Of a stretch of DNA of 8,111 nt, positions 1 through 7,138 are shown in pieces. Each line of letters begins with the position of its first letter. Positions within the stretch are counted from its first letter, which is position 1. Made by a program: the position numbers and the translations under genes. A model generated the notes under the pieces. That model saw only the letters and a program-made list of their open reading frames with translations. It searched no databases and was not told the origin of the DNA. Source of the DNA: CAZAGD01 sp049699975 (GTDB taxonomy: Bacteria; Desulfobacterota; SM23-61); the NCBI GenBank assembly GCA_049699975.1, contig JBNAWB010000167.1:1-8111 (forward strand). Reading direction: 5' to 3'.

Positions 1-1538
1 GCTATCTCTTTTTCTTTATCTAATTTATATGTATTTTGCCTAATTTGCCCAAGGGGAATCCAAAGAGATCCAGGAATGCGTTTTTCTTTTACCTCTTTTT
101 CCTCCCGAACGTCGAGCAAGACAAATTCATCGGCGGCTCTCTCTAATTTAGTTTTTACTTCCTCAGCGGTAATCCACTCAAAGACCCTTTCTCGCTTATT
201 TTGGAGTACGTGAGCAGCGACAATTACCGGGGATAAAGCTGGACTGAAAGGTGGCGCATAGGCTAAATCGGCGTTTCCTAAGGTGGAGCAATCCAGGCGG
301 GCCATCAAGGCCATAGAGATAACATCGATGAACTTATCCGATGGCCCTTCGCCCACGGCCTGGGCTCCTAAGATGCGCCCACTTTTTTGATCGGCGATAA
401 CCTTGAGTACTGACTCTTTCATTCCTGGGTAATAATGAGCACCAGAATATCCCCGCACAATCGCTTGCAGCGGGCTGAACCCCGCTTGCTCAGCTTCCCG
501 CATATTTAATCCTGTTTTGGCTACCTTAAAATCAAAAACCTTGAATATAGCTGTTCCTAAAACTCCAGGAAAAACCGCCGATCCCCCGCTCACATTTATG
601 CCTACGACTCGCCCTTGTTTATTAGCCGTGGATCCCAATGGAATCCAGACTCTTTGGCCCGTCACTAAATGAACGGTCTCTGCACAATCTCCGGCGGCAA
701 AGACATCCTCGGCCGAAGTTTCCATCCGCTCATTAACCCAGATCGCCCCAGTTTCCCCCAAGCGCAGGCCTGCCTGACGCGCCAGTTCCACGCGCGGGCG
801 AATTCCCAAACTTAGCAGCACAGCATCAGCCCGGATTTCTTGATTGTCAGTACGGATCGAAGAGACTCGCCTTTGCTCGCCTCTGATTTCTTGAAGACCT
901 TCGCCGACCAAAACTTGAATTCCTTTCTTCTCCAAATATCTCTGGACCAGGCGGGCCATATCTTGGTCGAAGAGAGTTACGATTTGCGGCATCTTTTCTA
1001 CGATAGTAACCCTCTTACCAAGTTCACTCAATGACTCAGCCATCTCTAAACCTATGTATCCACCCCCTACTACTACTACGTTTTGGATCTGATCAGATGA
1101 TAGTTGCTGAACTAGTAAATCGGCATCGAATATGGAACGGAGATAGAAAACTCCCTTTAGATCTGCCCCTGCTACTTGGGGGCGAATTGGAAAAGACCCC
1201 GTGGCTAAGACTAATTTGTCATAAGTATCAACAAAATGATCTCCTGTCTCCAAATGAATGCCTTTGATTTTCTTTTCCTTAACATTAATCTCTACCACCC
1301 GATGCTGCAGCTTTACTTGAATACCATCTTGAGCAAATTGTTCTTTGGTCCGGGCCAATAGTTGATTTCTTTCTTTTATCTTGCCGCTGACGTAATAAGG
1401 AAGGCCACACCCTCCATAGGAAACGGCCCCTTCCTCTTGGTAAATGACCACCTCCAAATCAGGACGACAACGTTTGGCTTTGGCAGCCGCCTTTGGCCCA
1501 GCAGCTACGCCGCCAATTACTACCAATTTCTCTTGCAC
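1..1538 (-). CDS. CoA-disulfide/persulfide reductase with C-terminal rhodanese domain (3' end cut by window edge)
   Basis: This is an FAD- and NAD(P)H-dependent pyridine nucleotide-disulfide oxidoreductase of the CoA-disulfide reductase / Nox / Npsr type, expected to be cytoplasmic and to reduce CoA disulfide, CoA persulfide or polysulfide. The reading frame is open for 512 codons and leaves the window without a stop. Visible elements in order are an N-terminal FAD-binding VVIGGVAAG (about residues 6-14), the single redox cysteine Cys44 in SYGGCGLPYY, an NAD-binding VVVVGGGYIGLE (about 155), an FAD motif DVFAAGDCAE, and the family's dimer-interface motif YAPPFSPALSP. A rhodanese domain then starts (FVLLDVREEKEV, IPGSLWIPLGQI), and its catalytic cysteine would lie beyond the edge. 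The GTG start is chosen because a perfect AGGAGGT lies 5 bases upstream (1544-1550) and no better start is nearby. It follows dsrP by 96 bases in the same direction and is probably co-transcribed. The fused rhodanese favours persulfide chemistry over a water-forming NADH oxidase. Confidence 0.88.
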   Translation of the reverse strand, partial: MQEKLVVIGGVAAGPKAAAKAKRCRPDLEVVIYQEEGAVSYGGCGLPYYVSGKIKERNQLLARTKEQFAQDGIQVKLQHRVVEINVKEKKIKGIHLETGDHFVDTYDKLVLATGSFPIRPQVAGADLKGVFYLRSIFDADLLVQQLSSDQIQNVVVVGGGYIGLEMAESLSELGKRVTIVEKMPQIVTLFDQDMARLVQRYLEKKGIQVLVGEGLQEIRGEQRRVSSIRTDNQEIRADAVLLSLGIRPRVELARQAGLRLGETGAIWVNERMETSAEDVFAAGDCAETVHLVTGQRVWIPLGSTANKQGRVVGINVSGGSAVFPGVLGTAIFKVFDFKVAKTGLNMREAEQAGFSPLQAIVRGYSGAHYYPGMKESVLKVIADQKSGRILGAQAVGEGPSDKFIDVISMALMARLDCSTLGNADLAYAPPFSPALSPVIVAAHVLQNKRERVFEWITAEEVKTKLERAADEFVLLDVREEKEVKEKRIPGSLWIPLGQIRQNTYKLDKEKEI

Positions 1539-1543
1539 CTTCT

Positions 1544-1550
1544 ACCTCCT
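1544..1550 (-). promoter_or_regulatory. Shine-Dalgarno site of the reductase-rhodanese gene
   Basis: On the minus strand this reads AGGAGGT, five bases before the GTG at 1538-1536. It is the strongest ribosome binding site of the dsrP-downstream part and fixes the GTG as start. It indicates independent translation initiation rather than coupling to dsrP. Confidence 0.75.
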
Positions 1551-1634
1551 TCTAATCAAAAAAATTCATCTCTTTTTCTTTAATTTCTAATTTTAAACTG
1601 AATAAAATTGGCCGGCAAATTTCTGACTATTTAA

Positions 1635-2792
1635 CTAACTCTCTAATTCCTGCCTGACGGTGATCGCAATTTTATAAAGGACGGAAAGTATCAGCAAGCC
1701 CAAGGCCCAGACTCCTATGGTGATGGCTATCTCCGGGCCGGTGGGATGATATTCTGTTACCTTCTCCAAAGGATTAGGAATAAATCCGGGAATAACCAAA
1801 CCTAATCCTTTCTCAATCCACAATGAGGAAAATACTGCCGCACAGGCAATAGCTAATAAATTTTCTTTCTGCCGGAAAGGCGGATAAAGTAAAATAACCA
1901 AGGCCACGGCAGCGAGAAAAACAGCGCTCCACATCCATGAGACTAAAAAGCGATGGCCTTCTAAGCCAGCAAAGAGGAAGATAAAATGCTGCTTATGTTC
2001 TGGTATCTGGCTGTAAAAAACCGTAAAAATTTCCATGGCCACGAAGAATATACTGGCTATTAGGGCATAAGTTACGATCTTGGCCAAAGCTTGGATGGCT
2101 TCTTTCCCAGGATCAAAGCGCGTGAATTTCCGCAAAATTAAACAAAAGAGAATTAAAAGAGCTGGCCCAGATGCAAAAGCAGATCCCAAAAAGCGCGGCG
2201 CCATGATGGCCGTTAACCAGAAACTCCTTCCGGGAAGTCCTGCATAGATAAAGGCCGTCACGGTATGGATGCTGATCGCCCAAGGAATGGATAAATAGAT
2301 TAAAGGCTTTATCCATTTAGGGGGAGTAACCATTTTTTTCTCGGCCCCCAGGACCGTCCACCCAATTACTATATTCAGCAACAGATAGCCGCTCAGAACC
2401 ACCATGTCCCAGAAAAGAATGGAGCTGGGGGTAGGATATAAAAGAACATTGAAGGCTCGGGCAGGCTGGCCTAAATCTATGATTACAAAGGATAAGCACA
2501 TAATTACCGCAGAAACGGCTAAAAATTCGCCCAAAATCGTGATGCGGCCGAATACTTGGTAATTATGGAGGTAATACGGAAGGACAACCATCACCGCTGA
2601 AGCGGCCACTCCCACCAAAAAAGTAAATTGGGCAATATACAACCCCCAAGTTACGTCCCGACTCATCCCCGTGATGCCCAATCCATAATCAAGCTGCTTT
2701 AAATAAAAGAAGAAGCCAATGCCTATTCCCAAAAGCAACAGGACGATTAAAAACCAATAACTTCGGCTACCGTGAAAAGCTTTCTCGAACAT
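1635..2792 (-). CDS. dsrP: DsrP, NrfD-like integral membrane subunit of the Dsr complex
   Basis: DsrP is a polytopic NrfD/PsrC-family protein that anchors the periplasmic module of DsrMKJOP and is thought to interact with the quinone pool and pass electrons to or from DsrO and DsrJ. The 385-residue product is almost entirely hydrophobic, with about ten predicted membrane spans. The first is at residues 11-30, after a short cytosolic lead MFEKAFHGSRS. The segment DVTWGLYIAQFTFLVGVAASAV (about 46-67) is characteristic of NrfD proteins, and length is normal for the family. The ATG lies 7 bases after the dsrO stop and has no clear Shine-Dalgarno, so translation is probably coupled to dsrO. It ends with TAG. 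Its position directly after dsrO matches the conserved dsrMKJOP order and makes the assignment firm; alone it could be confused with HmcC or other NrfD-like subunits. Confidence 0.93.
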   Translation of the reverse strand: MFEKAFHGSRSYWFLIVLLLLGIGIGFFFYLKQLDYGLGITGMSRDVTWGLYIAQFTFLVGVAASAVMVVLPYYLHNYQVFGRITILGEFLAVSAVIMCLSFVIIDLGQPARAFNVLLYPTPSSILFWDMVVLSGYLLLNIVIGWTVLGAEKKMVTPPKWIKPLIYLSIPWAISIHTVTAFIYAGLPGRSFWLTAIMAPRFLGSAFASGPALLILFCLILRKFTRFDPGKEAIQALAKIVTYALIASIFFVAMEIFTVFYSQIPEHKQHFIFLFAGLEGHRFLVSWMWSAVFLAAVALVILLYPPFRQKENLLAIACAAVFSSLWIEKGLGLVIPGFIPNPLEKVTEYHPTGPEIAITIGVWALGLLILSVLYKIAITVRQELES

Positions 2793-2799
2793 GGTTAGC

Positions 2800-3567
2800 T
2801 CAGGTAAGATAATAAACTTGTGGTTGAGTCCCCAACTCCGGCCGCCGTCTTATAGGGAAGCGGGTCTTTAAAATTTTGTAAATTTCCGCTTGGGTATCTT
2901 TTAGATCTCCAAAAATAATTGCTTTTTCTGGACAGGCGACTACACACGCGGGCAGCAAACCGGCGGCCAGTCTTTCGACACAAAAATTGCATTTTTCCAC
3001 TACCCCTTTAGTGCGCGTGGGAAAATTTGGATTTATTTTTTTTATAAATGGACGAGGATCTCTATAATTCATAGATCTTGCGCCAAATGGGCAGCCGGCG
3101 ATGCAAAAGCGACAACCAATACAGCGGTGGTAATCCATCATGACTACGCCATCCTCCCTTTGAAAAGTAGCTTTCGTGGGGCAAACGCGCACACAGGGCG
3201 GATTGGCGCAATGGTTGCATAGGACGATTACCGGCCTATTTGCCCAAGGGGAATTGACACTTTCGAGGCCTTGACCAGGGAAAGCATTGGCCAAAGGTTC
3301 ACGCCAGATCCATTTAATCTCGTCTTTGGGATTCCCAAAATCCGGAACATTATGCGCCAAATGACAAGCATTTATACATTCTTGACAATCTGGTTTACAT
3401 TTCTTAAGATCTATGGCCATGGCCCAGCGGTTTCCTTTAAGCGCTTGGGGATTGGGGAGAAAATTGGGCGGTTCATTTTTAGCAAAAACTTTTCCAGAAG
3501 GTTTAAGGCCTAAACTTAAAAGAAAAAGTCCAGTAGCTTTTAAAAAAAATCGCCGGGCTAAGTTCAA
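2800..3567 (-). CDS. dsrO: DsrO, periplasmic Tat-exported ferredoxin-like iron-sulfur subunit
   Basis: DsrO is the periplasmic iron-sulfur electron-transfer subunit that pairs with DsrP and DsrJ. The 255-residue product starts with a Tat signal: RR at residues 5-6 in ARRFFLK, a hydrophobic stretch ATGLFLLSLGL, and a possible cleavage site after VFA (residue 29). Four cysteine clusters follow: C57-C61-C64-C68, C117-C120-C125-C129, C149-C152-C155-C159 and C193-C196-C208-C212. This is the pattern of DMSO-reductase-B-like four-cluster proteins, with a wider first motif (CX3CX2CX3C). The start is TTG. It is supported by GGGGGAGG seven bases upstream (3575-3582) and by the fact that only this start gives the complete twin-arginine signal. 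The TTG overlaps the dsrJ stop (TTGA), consistent with coupled translation. Confidence 0.95.
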   Translation of the reverse strand: MNLARRFFLKATGLFLLSLGLKPSGKVFAKNEPPNFLPNPQALKGNRWAMAIDLKKCKPDCQECINACHLAHNVPDFGNPKDEIKWIWREPLANAFPGQGLESVNSPWANRPVIVLCNHCANPPCVRVCPTKATFQREDGVVMMDYHRCIGCRFCIAGCPFGARSMNYRDPRPFIKKINPNFPTRTKGVVEKCNFCVERLAAGLLPACVVACPEKAIIFGDLKDTQAEIYKILKTRFPIRRRPELGTQPQVYYLT

Positions 3568-3962
3568 GGTTTAACCTCCCCCGGAACAAGGTGACAAGAC
3601 CAGCATTTCGGCTTAACTCCAGAAAAGCTGTGGCAAACGTCACAAAATTTATCTTTGTTACTATGACAGCCCAAGCAGGTAAGGGATAGATTCATGGATA
3701 CTTTTTTCCCTTCTTGGTCTACATAAAAATGTTTTCCCTCCCGTACTACCGCTTCCCGCCAAGAATTCAGCAACTCCATATGACTCGCCCGCATAAATGC
3801 TGTTGGTTCAAGGCACTTTTTTACGGTCATTTTCTTTATTTCCGGAGTATCCAGAGAAAGGGGCGGTAGAGAAGCAGTTTTCCCCCTTCCGTACCAAAAG
3901 GGAAAAGTGCCTAAAATAAGAAAAATAATTAAACCGCTGAAGATCTTCCCTTTATCGTTCAT
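3564..3962 (-). CDS. dsrJ: DsrJ, triheme cytochrome c subunit
   Basis: DsrJ is a small periplasmic multiheme cytochrome c anchored to the membrane by an uncleaved N-terminal helix. From the ATG at 3962 it has 132 residues: a short polar start MNDKGK, one membrane helix (about 7-25), then three CXXCH heme sites, CLGCH (96-100), CDVCH (107-111) and CWSCH (120-124). The conserved DsrJ block with Cys50 (CLEPTAFMRASHMELLNSWRE, given as two parts: CLEPTAFMRAS and HMELLNSWRE) precedes the hemes. In characterised DsrJ an equivalent cysteine was proposed as distal ligand of an unusual His/Cys heme. A TTG nine bases upstream could extend it by three residues, but neither start has a good Shine-Dalgarno, so ATG is preferred. 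The ATG start overlaps the dsrK end by 11 bases, which suggests translational coupling. Confidence 0.94.
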   Translation of the reverse strand: MNDKGKIFSGLIIFLILGTFPFWYGRGKTASLPPLSLDTPEIKKMTVKKCLEPTAFMRASHMELLNSWREAVVREGKHFYVDQEGKKVSMNLSLTCLGCHSNKDKFCDVCHSFSGVKPKCWSCHLVPGEVKP

Positions 3963-5580
3963 TATGGTCAACTTTGGTTTTACTAAGCAAGGGTTCTCCG
4001 CGCAACCCCACTTCTCTTTCCTTTTCGCCCTTCATGATCAAAGCATTGCCCACCAGTTCATGGAGGCCAGTAACCTCTACCCCGGGTACCCAATAATCCA
4101 TAAGGGTTTGCAGCGTAGCCCGGTCAATAGCACAGATACAGGCTAACCGGTTAACTCCGTATTTCTCGTGGACATGCTTTACTGCTTTGGCCCGCGGGAA
4201 TCCCCCTCTTAAGCGCATCTCCATATTTTCATCTGTTCCTAAACCGGCCCCGCCGCCACAACAGAAAGTCTTTTCGCGGATCGTCTCTTCGGGCATCTCG
4301 TAAAAATAATTACAAACCTTCTTCAGGATATAGCGAGGCTCCTCAAAAAGACCCATTGCTCGCGCCGGATTGCAGGAATCATGGAAAGTTACCTTCAAAT
4401 GATCATTACGGCTGGGATCGAGTTTTAGCTTATTATGGCGGATAAGGTCCGCAGTGAATTCGGCGATATGCACCATCTTCGTGGATTGGGCATTTTCAAA
4501 TTTAGTGCCCGTAAGGGGAGAGACAGGCTCTTCTAAGAAATCCGCCGGACCATTCATCGTATCCATATACTGATGCAGAACCCGCCACATATGCCCGCAC
4601 TCCCCGCCTAAGATCCATTTTACCTTTAATCTTTTTGCTTCCGCATAGATCTTGGCGTTCAACCTCTTCATTAACTCATGATCCACAAATAGGCCGAAAT
4701 TCCCACCCTCTGAAGCATAAGTGCTCCAGGTGTAATCTAAGCCGATCTCGTGGAAAAGCATGAGATAGCCCATACAAGTAAAGGTGCCCGGATCAGCAAA
4801 AAGATCACCCGAAGGAGTTACGAAAAGAATCTCGGCACCTTTTCTATTGATAGGTACTTCCACGCGCACCCCAGTTCGGTCCGCAATATCATCGGCAAAA
4901 AATTCCAAAGAATCTTTAATTCCATGAGGCTGGATGCCCAAATGATTCCCCGTGCGGTAGCAATTAGCTACCGGCTCCATAATCCAATTAATATTGCAGC
5001 CCACTAAATTAAGCAGTTCTCTACCCATCATGGTTATTTCTGCTTGATCAATACCATAGGGGCAAAAAACAGAACAACGCCGGCACTCTGTGCACTGGTA
5101 AAAATAATAAAACCATTCTTTGAGTACATCTATGGTCAAATCTCGCGCACCGGCCAAGCGTCCTAATAATTTTCCGGAAGTGGTAAAATAACGCCGATAA
5201 ACAGAACGTAATAATTCCGCCCGCAAGACGGGCATATTTTTAGGGTCTCCAGAGCCGATAAAGTAATGGCACTTATCAGCACAGGCCCCACAACGCACAC
5301 AAATATCCATAAAAAGTTTAAAAGAACGAAAACGGCTTAGCCTGTCTTTCATGCCCTGCAAAATTATCTCTGGCCAATTGGCGGGCAATTTCCAATCCAC
5401 ATCTGTAGGCTGCCATTCCCGCGGGTTGGGTAAATCCAAAATCTTTAAATTTTTGGGGGCCGCACTGTAGCACCAAGTGCCCGGACGAAACTCTACCGGA
5501 GTATCCATCCACCCTTGGCGAGGTGGTTGCAGGTCAACCTTAGCTAAATCTTCCGGTTTGGGCATTTTGGTTAAAGACAT
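3952..5580 (-). CDS. dsrK: DsrK, cytoplasmic HdrD-like iron-sulfur catalytic subunit
   Basis: DsrK is the cytoplasm-facing catalytic subunit, related to heterodisulfide reductase HdrD, and is thought to reduce the DsrC trisulfide with electrons from DsrM. The 542-residue product has two [4Fe-4S] motifs, C94-C97-C100-C104 (CVRCGACADKC) and C163-C166-C169-C173 (CTECRRCSVFCP). A CCG-type domain for the special catalytic cluster follows: C403 in FHDSCNPARAMG, C440-C441-G442 in FCCGGGAGLG, and C481/C483 in LACICAIDRA. An additional C328 sits in GGECGHMWR, where the first CCG repeat is degenerate. No membrane helix or signal peptide is seen. The ATG lies two bases after the dsrM stop with AAGGA just upstream. 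Length and motif order are typical of DsrK, and placement between dsrM and dsrJ excludes other HdrD or GlpC-like proteins. Confidence 0.96.
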   Translation of the reverse strand: MSLTKMPKPEDLAKVDLQPPRQGWMDTPVEFRPGTWCYSAAPKNLKILDLPNPREWQPTDVDWKLPANWPEIILQGMKDRLSRFRSFKLFMDICVRCGACADKCHYFIGSGDPKNMPVLRAELLRSVYRRYFTTSGKLLGRLAGARDLTIDVLKEWFYYFYQCTECRRCSVFCPYGIDQAEITMMGRELLNLVGCNINWIMEPVANCYRTGNHLGIQPHGIKDSLEFFADDIADRTGVRVEVPINRKGAEILFVTPSGDLFADPGTFTCMGYLMLFHEIGLDYTWSTYASEGGNFGLFVDHELMKRLNAKIYAEAKRLKVKWILGGECGHMWRVLHQYMDTMNGPADFLEEPVSPLTGTKFENAQSTKMVHIAEFTADLIRHNKLKLDPSRNDHLKVTFHDSCNPARAMGLFEEPRYILKKVCNYFYEMPEETIREKTFCCGGGAGLGTDENMEMRLRGGFPRAKAVKHVHEKYGVNRLACICAIDRATLQTLMDYWVPGVEVTGLHELVGNALIMKGEKEREVGLRGEPLLSKTKVDHNER

Positions 5581-5582
5581 GC

Positions 5583-6566
5583 TTATTCCTTTTCGACAGG
5601 AATGCCGGCTGCTTTCATCTTTTCCCGAAATTCATTCTCATATTCTTCATAAGTATGAACTTTTACCGGATAATTCCAGGGATTAATATGCCGGCGCCTG
5701 CGGCTGTTGTTCGCCAAATTCCGGGTAGGGCTTAAAAAAACCCCGCCCATGTGCATTAATTTGCTCATGGGGAAATAAACTAATAAAACACATACTAAAA
5801 AAAGATGTACATAAAAAATCAAGCCAATTCCCTGGGGAATCTCCGGGCGGAATAAGATTAAACTCAAAATCAAATTTTTTACTTTAGCCAGATCAACTTT
5901 ATAAAAGTGGCGCATAAAAATTCCCGAAAGGGCGATGCTCAAAATTAATAGGAGCGGGAAATAATCTGCCGGCAAAGAGATATAGCGCACTTGGGTTATA
6001 TAAACTCTCCTTAAAAAAAGATAGGTCATCGCCGCAATGAAAAGAAGATCAGTTAAATAAAGAGTAGGCACGCCAATTTCAAAAAACCCATCCCAGAAAG
6101 AAATTGAGTTAATTAGATCAGGAACAGGTTCCAAGAAAAAACGCATATGCCGAAAGATAATTAAAAGAAAAGACCAGTGGAAAATTAAGCCGCCTAACCA
6201 AAGCCACTTTGCTCCGGCAAATATTGGTCTGCCTTCCCTTATCTCCACTTTGTTATTTCGAAAAAGAGAACGGAAGAGAATGATCTCCAAGAACATGCGC
6301 CCAATTACGCCTAAGGTATTGTAGGGATTATCAAAAAAGCTAACTTTAATCCAAGGCAAAGATATTTGTTGGCCGCAAGTAGTGGGGATACGAAAAGGAA
6401 CCGGGGATTTAGCCCATTGCCAAACCCGATAAACAAACCCGCTGAGGAAAAGAAAAAAGGCGAGGTAAGGGAGAATAATTCCCAAGAGGTAAAATAAATT
6501 CCCCCACCCTATAGCACTTAAGGGAATAGCTAAGAGAATTAAGATGATTAATAAGGATATTATCAA
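5583..6566 (-). CDS. dsrM: DsrM, NarI-like membrane cytochrome b subunit
   Basis: DsrM is the membrane cytochrome b that takes electrons from menaquinol and passes them to DsrK, resembling the gamma subunit of nitrate reductase and HdrE. The 327-residue product has about six hydrophobic segments (first about 3-19, then 24-46). Candidate heme-b ligands in or beside helices are His130 and His140 (LIFHWSFLLIIFRHMRFF), His220, His254 and His272 (SKLMHMGG). The C-terminal 45 residues are soluble and charged. The start is TTG: AGGTG lies five bases before it (6572-6576), and no ATG or GTG in frame occurs early enough to keep the first membrane helix. It ends in TAA two bases before dsrK, so the two are translated as a pair. 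A gap of 82 bases separates it from the RsbRD-like gene upstream. Confidence 0.93.
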   Translation of the reverse strand: MIISLLIILILLAIPLSAIGWGNLFYLLGIILPYLAFFLFLSGFVYRVWQWAKSPVPFRIPTTCGQQISLPWIKVSFFDNPYNTLGVIGRMFLEIILFRSLFRNNKVEIREGRPIFAGAKWLWLGGLIFHWSFLLIIFRHMRFFLEPVPDLINSISFWDGFFEIGVPTLYLTDLLFIAAMTYLFLRRVYITQVRYISLPADYFPLLLILSIALSGIFMRHFYKVDLAKVKNLILSLILFRPEIPQGIGLIFYVHLFLVCVLLVYFPMSKLMHMGGVFLSPTRNLANNSRRRRHINPWNYPVKVHTYEEYENEFREKMKAAGIPVEKE

Positions 6567-6648
6567 ATTCTCACCTTAATAACATTAATCGCATTTCCGG
6601 GGAAGGGGGGCAAAATTACCTCGGCCCCGATCTTAAAGTTATCTCCGC
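6567..6648 (-). other. intercistronic gap before dsrM with a possible short GC stem
   Basis: This is the only sizeable gap inside the main gene run. On the transcript it holds a purine-rich start, a GC-rich middle with a possible five-pair stem (GGGGC at 6628-6624 with GCCCC at 6611-6607, 12-base loop), and the ribosome binding site of dsrM. No T-run follows, so it does not look like a terminator. It could be an mRNA processing or stabilising element, but the stem is short. Confidence 0.25.
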
Positions 6649-7134
6649 TTACAGCTTTACAATTTTTCGTAATTCTTTAACTTTCAGGTTGAAAATTTTT
6701 TCCCGGCAACCCATGTAGATATCAAAAGCTTGCATAGTCAGGTCATCAATAAAAAAAGCAAGATCATGATATTCTTTCTGATAAGATTCCATCAAATTTG
6801 CAGCCACCAGCTCCCTTCTGATGACTTGTTTCAAATGGGGCAGAAAAGAAATTGCTTGCGAAGGAGAAAAGTCTTGTACAGCCCGCAAGTGAATTAGATC
6901 AGCAAGCGCCTTTTTTATATTACCTAAATTTTTATCCTGAAGAATCTCTGTTAACAACCCTGCTAACCCCTCGTAGATAGTGGAGCCAATAGGATTAGTA
7001 AAGGTGGCTTCTTTTTTTAGCAAAAAGGGCCGCGTCTCTGCTGGATAGCTTTGGAGAATATTTTGGAACCATGCTTCCAGGATGGCCGGCTTTCTGTCCC
7101 TTAAAAATTTTTCTAAACATGGGCTATTATCCAT
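6649..7134 (-). CDS. RsbRD N-terminal-domain-only protein
   Basis: This 161-residue soluble, helix-rich protein matches the N-terminal domain of stressosome RsbR/RsbRD proteins. The recognisable pieces are AWFQNILQSYP (residues 21-31), FTNPIGSTIYEGL (45-57) and RAVQDFSPSQAI (84-95). The domain has a globin-like fold without heme in known relatives. The STAS output domain of true stressosome proteins is absent, and the length matches stand-alone forms. No cysteine cluster, signal peptide or membrane helix is seen. Stand-alone proteins of this type are, from memory, frequently found directly upstream of dsrM in sulfate-reducing Deltaproteobacteria, which fits this position. The ATG lies four bases after the stop of the OsmC-like gene with no clear Shine-Dalgarno, implying coupling. 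A sensing or complex-assembly role is inference only. Confidence 0.75.
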   Translation of the reverse strand: MDNSPCLEKFLRDRKPAILEAWFQNILQSYPAETRPFLLKKEATFTNPIGSTIYEGLAGLLTEILQDKNLGNIKKALADLIHLRAVQDFSPSQAISFLPHLKQVIRRELVAANLMESYQKEYHDLAFFIDDLTMQAFDIYMGCREKIFNLKVKELRKIVKL

Positions 7135-7138
7135 ATTT

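Noticed and set aside
840..1583. Plus-strand open frames of 64-78 residues
   Set aside because: They lie opposite the reductase gene, whose minus-strand translation shows FAD, NAD and redox motifs throughout; the plus-strand products have no recognisable features.
1605..1622. Near-palindrome around GCCGGC between dsrP and the reductase gene as terminator
   Set aside because: The symmetry has no loop, one mismatched pair, and no T-run directly behind it; it could at most be a weak protein-binding site.
3963..3971. TTG start for dsrJ, nine bases upstream of the ATG
   Set aside because: No Shine-Dalgarno supports it, and the ATG at 3962 gives the same protein minus three residues.
3271..5686. 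Plus-strand open frames opposite dsrO, dsrK and dsrM
   Set aside because: They are antisense shadows of strongly supported genes, without ribosome binding sites or family motifs.
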